DNA of 30,130 nucleotides, from assembly GCA_016292545.1 (NCBI GenBank), contig JAEDIG010000012.1, positions 1 to 30,130 on the forward strand, given 5' to 3'. Origin of the DNA: Bacteroidaceae bacterium. Its GTDB lineage: Bacteria; Bacteroidota; Bacteroidia; Bacteroidales; Bacteroidaceae. A program made the position numbers and the translations under genes. Shown in pieces: positions 24,388-30,130 of the stretch. The notes beneath the pieces were generated by a model. The model made no database searches. It was not told where the DNA came from and saw only the letters and a list, made by a program, of their open reading frames with translations. How positions within the stretch are numbered: the first letter of the stretch is position 1; each line of letters starts with the position of its first letter.

Positions 24388-26691
24388 ATGAAAAGGATTC
24401 TGTTGGTGCTGACGCTTTTGTGCGGATCGCTTTCAGCCATGCCGCAGGCCATTGGCCAGTGGCAAGTATACCCCTCCTATTGGAAGGCCACCCGCAACAT
24501 CCTTGTGGACGACCGCGTGTATTCGCTCTGCGACGGCAATCTGCTCGTCTATTACCCTTCCGACGGAGAGGTGCAGACACTGGATTGCATGAGCGGGCTC
24601 AACGGGGTCCACATCAGCTTTATGGCCTACAGCGATGAGGCCCGCAGGCTGATGCTCGTGTATGCCGATGGCGGAATCGACCTTATGGATGCCGACGGCA
24701 CCCTCCATTATCTGCCCGACCTCAAGAACAAGGTGCTGGCAGGCAAGGAGGTGAACAATGTGAGCGTCTACGGCAGCATGGCCTACCTGTGTACGGGATT
24801 CGGAATCATTGAGTTGGACATGGAGGAAGGGGTTTTTCGGAACACCTACCGGCTGGGCCTCAATGTGAACGGAATGGCCACCGACGGCAACCGCATCTAC
24901 CTCACCACCACCAAGGGGATGTATGCAGCCAGCAGCAGCGACAATCTTTTCCAAGTGAGCAGTTGGCAGTGTGTCAACACCTCCACTTTCTATGAGCTTT
25001 ATTGGTATGACAACTGTCTGCTTGCCCGCCATGGGCAAGGCATTTATGCCCTCAATGCCGCCACGGGCAAGGTTTCCAAGCTGGTGAAGGGAGGCAGTTT
25101 CGTCTTCCTTCGTCTCACCGATGGCATGCTCTATTGGGCAGGCAGTTCCGAGATAGGGTGGTGCGATGCCATCGACAATCCCCAGTCGCTGAAGATGGAC
25201 AACGAATGGAGCGATGTGTCGGCCAAGGCAGGCACGCTGTGGGTGAGCGAGGGGATGCAGGGGTTGCGATGCTATGGTGTGGAAGGCACAAGCCTCCAGC
25301 TGGTGGCAGGCCCGGTGCAGCCCAACAGTCCTGCCCACGACCTTTTCTATCGCATGCAGTGGGAAGGTGACCGCTTGCTGGTGGCAGGTGGCATCAACAC
25401 GGTGGAGGCCATCTATAATCCGCCCACAGCCATGTACATGCAGGATGGTGAGTGGGTGAATCTGCCTTCGCCCACCGCGGAGGATTATCCGGAATCGTAT
25501 GCCAAGATGCTCCTCTCCAATGTCACCACACTGGTGCAGGACCCTGCCGACGAGAACCACCACTTCGCCAGTCTCCACCGCAATGGCTTGTGCGAGTATC
25601 GTGACGGCCGGCTGGTCCGTTTCTACCACAGCGGCAACAGTCCGCTCCGGAGCATCCTGCCTGATGTGGAAAAGTTTTACAATTATGTGTCGTGTGCCGG
25701 CCTTCAGTATGATGCCGACGGCAACCTGTGGATGCTGTGCAGCGAGACGGACACCATCGTGCGTGTGATAAAGCCCAACGGCAAGTGGGTGGCACTCTAT
25801 TACAGCGAGATAGCCGGTGTTTCGATGTGCGACGATTACCTCTTTCATTCCAGCGGTCTGGTGTTTCTCAACAGCCGTCGCACTACGCACAAGGGTTTCT
25901 TCTGCATCGACACCAGAGGCACGCTCGAAAACACCATCGACGACCTGCATGTGCTTCGCTCCACCATTGTCAACCAGGACGGCACCAGCTATGCGCCCAA
26001 TGAGTTCTATTGCCTGTCGGAGGACCTGGATGGCCGTATATGGTGTGGCACCGACATGGGACTTTTCGTCATCAACGATGCCCGTTCCTTCCTGGATTCG
26101 GATTTCTGCTATGAGCAGGTGAAGATAGCGCGAAACGATGGCAGCGGGCTGGCCGACTACTTGCTCAACGGAGTGTCGGTGTCGTGCATTACCGTGGATG
26201 GTGCCAACCGCAAGTGGGTGGGCACACATTCCAACGGCATTTATCTGATAAGTGCCGACGGCACGGAGATGATTCATCATTTCACAGCTTCTGATTCTCC
26301 GCTCCTGAGCGATGCGGTGCAGTGTGTCGCCGTGAATCCCACCGACGGCACGGTGATGATAGGCACCGATGCGGGGCTGTGCAGTTATGTGGACACGGCC
26401 ACCCGTGCCGAGGAGGAGCTCAGCAAGGACAATATCACCGTGTTCCCCAATCCTGTGCGTCCCGACTTTAACGGGACAGTGGTGGTGCGCGGGCTCACGA
26501 TGGACAGCGAGGTGAAGATACTCACTTCCTCTGGCCGGCTGGTATACAGCGGTGTGTCGGAGGGAGGCACGTTTGCATGGAGCGGGCGCGATGCCCAGGG
26601 CAGGCGGCTGGCCAGCGGTGTCTATCATGTGGTGGCCAGCAATGCAGAGGGGAAGAAGGCCGTTGTCACCCGAATAATCTTCATCCGCTGA
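24388..26691 (+). CDS. porZ: PorZ-like type IX secretion system surface protein
   Basis: 767 residues, close to the length of Porphyromonas gingivalis PorZ. A signal peptide (MKRILLVLTLLCGSLSAMPQA) precedes WQVYPSYWKATRNI, and the family's opening pattern (SGLNGVHISFMAYSDEARRLMLVYADGGIDLMD) is visible near 70-105. Residues ~25-670 are beta-propeller-like repeats, including WMLCSET, RIWCGTDMGLFV and KWVGTHSNGIYLI. Residues ~680-767 are a type A sorting domain: ITVFPNPV, then GRDAQGRRLASGVY and a final VTRIIFIR. In P. gingivalis PorZ is an outer-surface part of the attachment complex that delivers A-LPS to the PorU sortase. The last base of its stop codon is the first base of the next gene. Assignment rests on architecture and motif recall. 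Confidence 0.82.
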   Translation: MKRILLVLTLLCGSLSAMPQAIGQWQVYPSYWKATRNILVDDRVYSLCDGNLLVYYPSDGEVQTLDCMSGLNGVHISFMAYSDEARRLMLVYADGGIDLMDADGTLHYLPDLKNKVLAGKEVNNVSVYGSMAYLCTGFGIIELDMEEGVFRNTYRLGLNVNGMATDGNRIYLTTTKGMYAASSSDNLFQVSSWQCVNTSTFYELYWYDNCLLARHGQGIYALNAATGKVSKLVKGGSFVFLRLTDGMLYWAGSSEIGWCDAIDNPQSLKMDNEWSDVSAKAGTLWVSEGMQGLRCYGVEGTSLQLVAGPVQPNSPAHDLFYRMQWEGDRLLVAGGINTVEAIYNPPTAMYMQDGEWVNLPSPTAEDYPESYAKMLLSNVTTLVQDPADENHHFASLHRNGLCEYRDGRLVRFYHSGNSPLRSILPDVEKFYNYVSCAGLQYDADGNLWMLCSETDTIVRVIKPNGKWVALYYSEIAGVSMCDDYLFHSSGLVFLNSRRTTHKGFFCIDTRGTLENTIDDLHVLRSTIVNQDGTSYAPNEFYCLSEDLDGRIWCGTDMGLFVINDARSFLDSDFCYEQVKIARNDGSGLADYLLNGVSVSCITVDGANRKWVGTHSNGIYLISADGTEMIHHFTASDSPLLSDAVQCVAVNPTDGTVMIGTDAGLCSYVDTATRAEEELSKDNITVFPNPVRPDFNGTVVVRGLTMDSEVKILTSSGRLVYSGVSEGGTFAWSGRDAQGRRLASGVYHVVASNAEGKKAVVTRIIFIR

Positions 26692-27353
26692 TGCACAATG
26701 CTTTTGTAATAGCCGATCCGCAGGACATCACGTGCTGGGCCATGTGCCGGCTCCTGACACACAACGGCCTTGCCGCGGCATCCTCCGTGCGCATGTGTGA
26801 CAGTGCCCACGGCCTGAAGCAGCTGTTGCAACAGCTATCCCAGGACGACAGGCTTCCAGTGGTGGTGCTCGACTATACGCTTCTCGACCTTTCCGAGGAG
26901 GAACTGCTCATCCTCAGCCAGCGTTTCGCCAGGGCGCGTTTCATTCTTTTCAGCGACCAGCTCAGTACCGATTTCCTGCGCCGTATGCTGTATGGGAGCA
27001 CGTCGTTCAGCGTTGTGCTCAAGGACGACAGCCTGGACGAGATTGTGGATTGCATGCGTCGCAACGTATCGGGCTTCCAGTATATATGTCCACGCATCCA
27101 TTCGCTGATGGAGAGCGGGGAGTCCACCCATGAGGACAAATATCCCCTCACGGCCACCGAGCGCGAGATACTTCGTTCCCTGGCCCTGGGCCGCACCACC
27201 AAGGAAATTGCGGCCGAGCGTTTCCTCAGTGTCTACACCGTGATGACCCATCGCAAGAACATCTTCCGCAAGCTGCATGTAAACAATGTGCAGGAGGCCG
27301 TGCGCATGGCCTATCGGCTGGGCATTGCCAATCCAATGGAATACTATATCTAA
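26691..27353 (+). CDS. NarL/LuxR-family response regulator coupled to porZ
   Basis: 220 residues from the ATG at 26691, whose A is the last base of the porZ TGA (TGATG). The upstream open frame extends into porZ in another frame and is not used. Receiver residues are present: acidic D9 (IADPQD), phosphoacceptor-like D61 (VVLDYTLLD), S88 (LFSDQ) and K111 (VLKDD). The C-terminal LuxR HTH spans ~153-210 (LTATEREILRSLALGRTTKEIAAE). So it looks like a phosphorylatable cytosolic transcription factor. No histidine kinase is nearby, so it is an orphan here. The stop-start overlap implies translational coupling with porZ and hence a role in surface or secretion-related control, which is inference. The next gene starts 28 bases downstream. 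Confidence 0.9.
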   Translation: MHNAFVIADPQDITCWAMCRLLTHNGLAAASSVRMCDSAHGLKQLLQQLSQDDRLPVVVLDYTLLDLSEEELLILSQRFARARFILFSDQLSTDFLRRMLYGSTSFSVVLKDDSLDEIVDCMRRNVSGFQYICPRIHSLMESGESTHEDKYPLTATEREILRSLALGRTTKEIAAERFLSVYTVMTHRKNIFRKLHVNNVQEAVRMAYRLGIANPMEYYI

Positions 27354-27381
27354 CCCCCTTCAAATAAATACGCAGAAAATC

Positions 27382-29307
27382 ATGAAAAGAACGTCTCTCT
27401 TCCTGTTGCTGGCCGCCTGCCTGTATTCGGCTGTGGCCGCCACACACAAGGTGCATTTCGACAGCAGCCGGCGCAAGTCGGGCGCAAAGATAGCCATCCG
27501 TGACATCAATCCTTCGCTTCCCACCGATTGGACTCCCTACCGCTATGTGGGCGTGGAATTCAGGGTCACCACCACACAGCGTTTCCTTCTGGGATTCACC
27601 ACAGGTCATGGCTACGATGAGCTCATGGTCCATTCCTATGTTCCGGGCGGGTGGAACCGCCTTGTCATCCCGCTCGTTTATTTCTCACAGCCCCCGGCCA
27701 GTTCGGTAGACATGGCCAGCATGTACAACAAGCCCCGGCAGACGGGATGGGTCAATATCGGCGGCAATGTGGGACCCATGACAGGGGTGGACAGCATAGG
27801 CCTGCGCCAATACATGCCCTTCAGCGATGCCACGGTGGAGGTGCGCGACATACAACTGTATACCCAGGATCCGGGCGATGCCTATCTGGGCAAGAAGCCT
27901 GCTCTGGACAGGCTGGGACAGAGCAATCTGGTGAAGTGGAAAGGCAAGGTGCGTTCGCTCAAGGAACTGGAGCGCAGGTGGCGCGAGGAGGAGAACGAAG
28001 TGGTGTCGGCAGACAATCTCTATGGCTATGACACATGGGGAGGCTACAAGGCCCACCGCACCACAGGCACGGGATTCTTCACCAAGACACAGCAGGACGG
28101 GCGATGGTGGATAGTGGACCCCGACGGCAATCTATTCCTCAGCGTGGGCGCGTGCTGCATCTACATGGGAACGGGAGGAAGCGTGAAGGACCTTGACCAG
28201 CGCATGGGCATGCTTGAGCAGTTGCCTCCCGAACGCCATATCCACACAGACCGTCGCAGCGGCAAGCGTTCGGCCAACTATTCGGCATGGAACCTGGAGC
28301 GACGCTTTGGTCCTGATTATGAAAAGGCGGCCCTCGACCTCACCATCAAGCGTATGGACAAATGGGGCATCAACACCATCGGAAACTGGAGCGACAGCAA
28401 GGTGGAGCGCACGGGAAGGAAGGCCTTCACCTGTACCATGCACCCTGCGGGCATCGACGGAGGGCTTTTCGGACTGGGCGACCCGTATGAGGAGGGTATC
28501 GGTGAGCGGCTCCGGCAGTCACTTTCTTCACTTATGACGGGCTATCGCGACAATCCTTGGCTCATTGGCTACTATGTGGGCAACGAGCCCACATGGCTGG
28601 AATCGGAACTGCGGGTGTGCGACATGCTGCTGGGGGGACCCGACCGTGCCATGAAGCAGGCTCTGAAGGCATGGCTGGAAAAGCATGGCGACACACCGCA
28701 GATGCGGCGTGAGTTTGTGTGGGACACCTTCGACCGCTATCTCACCCTTGTGGACAGCGTGCAGCACATCCTTGACCCCAACCACATGAACCTGGGCTAC
28801 CGCTTTTCCAATCCATATGCAGTAAACGAGAAGGTGGCTGCCATCTGTGCCCGCCATTTCGACATCATGAGCTTCAACTGCTATGCCATCCAGCCCGACC
28901 ACAAGATGATGGACCGGCTGGCTGCATGGACTGGTCTGCCCATGATTATCGGTGAATTCCATTTCGGAGCCGTGGACCGCGGATTGGGGCAGTCGCTCTT
29001 CCAGGTGGCCAGTCAGCACGAGCGTGGCCAGGCCTACCGCTTCTATGTGGAGCAGGGTTTCTCTCATCCCGCCCTTGTGGGTGTCACCTATTTCACGTGG
29101 ATGGATGAGGACATCCTTGGCCGCTTCGACGGAGAGAACTACAACTGCGGTCTCATTGATGTCACCAATCTCCCTTACGTCGAGCAGACCCAGGCCATGA
29201 TGCAGACTGCCCGTCGCCTTTATGAGGTGCATGCAGGCATCCTTCCTCCCTTTGCCGACCGCCCCGAGCGCATCGTAGGCATGGAGCGTGGAGGGGACGA
29301 ATGGTAA
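27382..29307 (+). CDS. Secreted TIM-barrel glycoside hydrolase (agarase/GH50-like, clan GH-A type)
   Basis: 641 residues from the ATG at 27382, chosen because it begins a signal peptide (MKRTSLFLLLAACLYSAVAATHK); the longer frame overlaps the regulator. The N-terminal ~170 residues look like a beta-sandwich, carbohydrate-binding-type domain. The catalytic part has GYYVGNEPTWLE with NE at 401-402 as likely acid/base, and LPMIIGEFHFG with E525 as likely nucleophile, the usual clan GH-A spacing. WWIVDPDGNLF and KRMDKWGINTIGNWSD are typical of agarase-like proteins. The substrate is uncertain: agarase-type is by motif resemblance only, and a host or plant beta-galactan is equally possible. There is no sorting domain, so it is probably periplasmic or exported otherwise. 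It ends the rightward run. Confidence 0.8.
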   Translation: MKRTSLFLLLAACLYSAVAATHKVHFDSSRRKSGAKIAIRDINPSLPTDWTPYRYVGVEFRVTTTQRFLLGFTTGHGYDELMVHSYVPGGWNRLVIPLVYFSQPPASSVDMASMYNKPRQTGWVNIGGNVGPMTGVDSIGLRQYMPFSDATVEVRDIQLYTQDPGDAYLGKKPALDRLGQSNLVKWKGKVRSLKELERRWREEENEVVSADNLYGYDTWGGYKAHRTTGTGFFTKTQQDGRWWIVDPDGNLFLSVGACCIYMGTGGSVKDLDQRMGMLEQLPPERHIHTDRRSGKRSANYSAWNLERRFGPDYEKAALDLTIKRMDKWGINTIGNWSDSKVERTGRKAFTCTMHPAGIDGGLFGLGDPYEEGIGERLRQSLSSLMTGYRDNPWLIGYYVGNEPTWLESELRVCDMLLGGPDRAMKQALKAWLEKHGDTPQMRREFVWDTFDRYLTLVDSVQHILDPNHMNLGYRFSNPYAVNEKVAAICARHFDIMSFNCYAIQPDHKMMDRLAAWTGLPMIIGEFHFGAVDRGLGQSLFQVASQHERGQAYRFYVEQGFSHPALVGVTYFTWMDEDILGRFDGENYNCGLIDVTNLPYVEQTQAMMQTARRLYEVHAGILPPFADRPERIVGMERGGDEW

Positions 29308-29339
29308 AGGCGGCTATTCGTTCATAAAAATGTGGTTTT

Positions 29340-29461
29340 TTGGCTCATTGGAGCCAAGGATTTATCATATATCTCCAGTGAAGCTATATGTAATGGAAGA
29401 AAGATTAATAACCTTACTGCTGTAGGATTAATAATCTTAGGCCGATAAGGTTATTAATCTT
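29340..29461 (+). terminator. Two hairpins after the glycoside hydrolase gene
   Basis: TTGGCTC (29340-29346) pairs with GAGCCAA (29351-29357) around a 4-base loop. Further on, 29401-29416 pairs perfectly with 29446-29461 (16 bp, AT-rich), and its loop contains a third copy of GATTAATAA. Neither is followed by a strong T tract. They probably end the seven-gene transcript, though the second could instead be a regulatory site. Confidence 0.45.
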
Positions 29462-29613
29462 TCAGCCAAGTATGTTATCTTCATAAGGGTGGGAAGATGA
29501 AAGAGAGTGTCCAAGTGGGAATTTGATAGCTTTGTATATGTCAATTGCCATAACAGCCCTTAGAAACAATCATGCTGGCTCATAACGCCCATGAAAGTCT
29601 GTCGTTTCTGCTT

Positions 29614-29723
29614 GTGCTCCCTTAGGCATTGCATCGTGCTCCGTTCGGAGTACGCGTGTCTTCCGTTCGGAGTACATGCGTCTTCCGTTCGGAGCACGCG
29701 CGTGCTCCGTTCGGAGCGCATGA
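29614..29723. repeat. Tandem 22-bp repeat, five units
   Basis: Units begin at 29614, 29636, 29658, 29680 and 29702, exactly 22 bases apart. Units 2-5 share gtnntccgttcggagnnc, whose core CTCCG-TT-CGGAG is a palindrome; unit 1 is degenerate. Short frames across it read as repeated peptides on the minus strand, an artefact of the periodicity. It lies about 75-185 bases upstream of the next promoter. Confidence 0.85.
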
Positions 29724-29773
29724 CAAGAAAGACCGTTCTCATTTGTACAGGGGGGAAAACTTTTATCTTTTCC

Positions 29774-29804
29774 TTGCCCATTTCGGAATAAAAGCGTAGC
29801 TTTG
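29774..29804 (+). promoter_or_regulatory. Promoter of the AAA-ATPase-like gene
   Basis: TTG (29774-29776) is followed after exactly 20 bases by TAGCTTTG (29797-29804), a full Bacteroidota consensus match. The ATG lies 40 bases downstream. Confidence 0.7.
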
Positions 29805-29844
29805 CAAAGGAATAAGCGCAAAACGCACCAAAAAGGATACAGAT

Positions 29845-30130
29845 ATGGAGAAACTGAAGCGACTGCCCGTAGGCATACAGACATTTTCAGAGATAAAGAA
29901 TCTCGACATGCTCTATGTCGACAAGACGGAGTACATCTGGAATATGATAAACCTCAGCAAATACATTTTCCTGAGCCGCCCCCGGCGGTTCGGCAAGTCA
30001 TTGCTCGTGTCTACGCTTCAGGCATATTTTGAGGGAAAGAAGAAACTGTTCAAGGGGCTGGCCATTGAGCGGCTGGAGAAGGAATGGGTGGAATACCCTG
30101 TGCTGCGGTTCGACATGAGTCTGGGCAAGC
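29845..30130 (+). CDS. AAA-ATPase-like / PD-(D/E)XK family protein (partial, 3' end outside window)
   Basis: Only the first 95 codons are in the window. They read LPVGIQTFSEIKN, then LYVDKTEYIWNMI, then FLSRPRRFGKSLLVSTL near residues 43-60 and YPVLRFDMSLGK. This is the N-terminus of the AAA-ATPase-like family (PF09820), where RPRRFGKS is the Walker A-like motif and the missing C-terminal half usually carries a PD-(D/E)XK nuclease fold (PF08011). Full proteins are near 520 residues and occur in many copies in Bacteroidota genomes; their role is not established. It has its own strong promoter and appears monocistronic so far as can be seen. Confidence 0.88.
   Translation, partial: MEKLKRLPVGIQTFSEIKNLDMLYVDKTEYIWNMINLSKYIFLSRPRRFGKSLLVSTLQAYFEGKKKLFKGLAIERLEKEWVEYPVLRFDMSLGK

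Noticed and set aside
24433..26628. 731-residue leftward open frame opposite porZ
   Set aside because: It is a shadow of porZ caused by GC-rich third positions; no motif or start signal supports it.
29614..29723. Possible CRISPR array
   Set aside because: The 22-bp units are contiguous with no unique spacers of typical length, and no cas gene is in the window. The Cas4-like domain of the helicase is a general nuclease fold.
29591..29791. Open frames over the 22-bp tandem repeat reading as repeated peptides
   Set aside because: A 22-bp period shifts the reading frame with every unit; the apparent peptide repeats come from the DNA repeat, not from a gene.

Overview
The window looks like a chromosomal segment of a member of the Bacteroidota, most likely Prevotellaceae (Prevotella, Segatella or a close relative). 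The evidence is a PorZ-like type IX secretion protein with a C-terminal sorting domain, a GLPGLI-family protein beside an outer-membrane beta-barrel protein, a TPR/membrane/coiled-coil/HTH regulator typical of the phylum, tandem YitT proteins, an anaerobic pyruvate formate-lyase pair, and repeated matches to the Bacteroidota promoter (TTG, about 20 bases, TAnnTTTG). The species cannot be fixed from sequence alone.

Layout. Bases 1-606 are gene-free and dominated by nested inverted repeats, ending in a hairpin behind an oxidoreductase gene. From 607 to 6242 three genes run leftward: a Gfo/Idh/MocA oxidoreductase with its own promoter, a large Cas4-like nuclease/SF1 helicase fusion, and quinolinate synthase nadA. 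Bases 6243-6627 separate the divergent nadA and a SpoU/TrmH RNA methyltransferase gene. This gap holds two perfect DnaA boxes and six near matches beside an AT-rich stretch, so it is a candidate replication origin or other DnaA target. The leftward pflB-pflA pair follows, then a secreted protein of unknown function.

Bases about 11.6-18.4 kb are visibly more AT-rich than both flanks and look acquired. They carry a leftward unit: a lipoprotein-like TPR/transmembrane/HTH regulator with its own promoter and terminator, then an 878-residue outer-membrane beta-barrel protein and a GLPGLI protein. A 23-bp palindrome and a second half-copy sit just upstream of the barrel gene's promoter, where an activator would be expected to bind. 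The right edge holds clustered hairpin repeats and the remains of an AraC-family regulator.

From 18971 to 29307 seven rightward genes are closely spaced and may form one operon: leuS, two YitT paralogues, an RdgB/HAM1 pyrophosphatase, porZ, a NarL/LuxR response regulator whose start codon overlaps the porZ stop codon, and a secreted TIM-barrel glycoside hydrolase. The last 0.8 kb carries hairpins, a 22-bp tandem repeat, a good promoter and the start of an AAA-ATPase-like/PD-(D/E)XK family gene cut by the window end.

The most notable items are the DnaA-box cluster, the self-contained regulator/barrel/GLPGLI island with its palindromic candidate operator, and the response regulator coupled to porZ.
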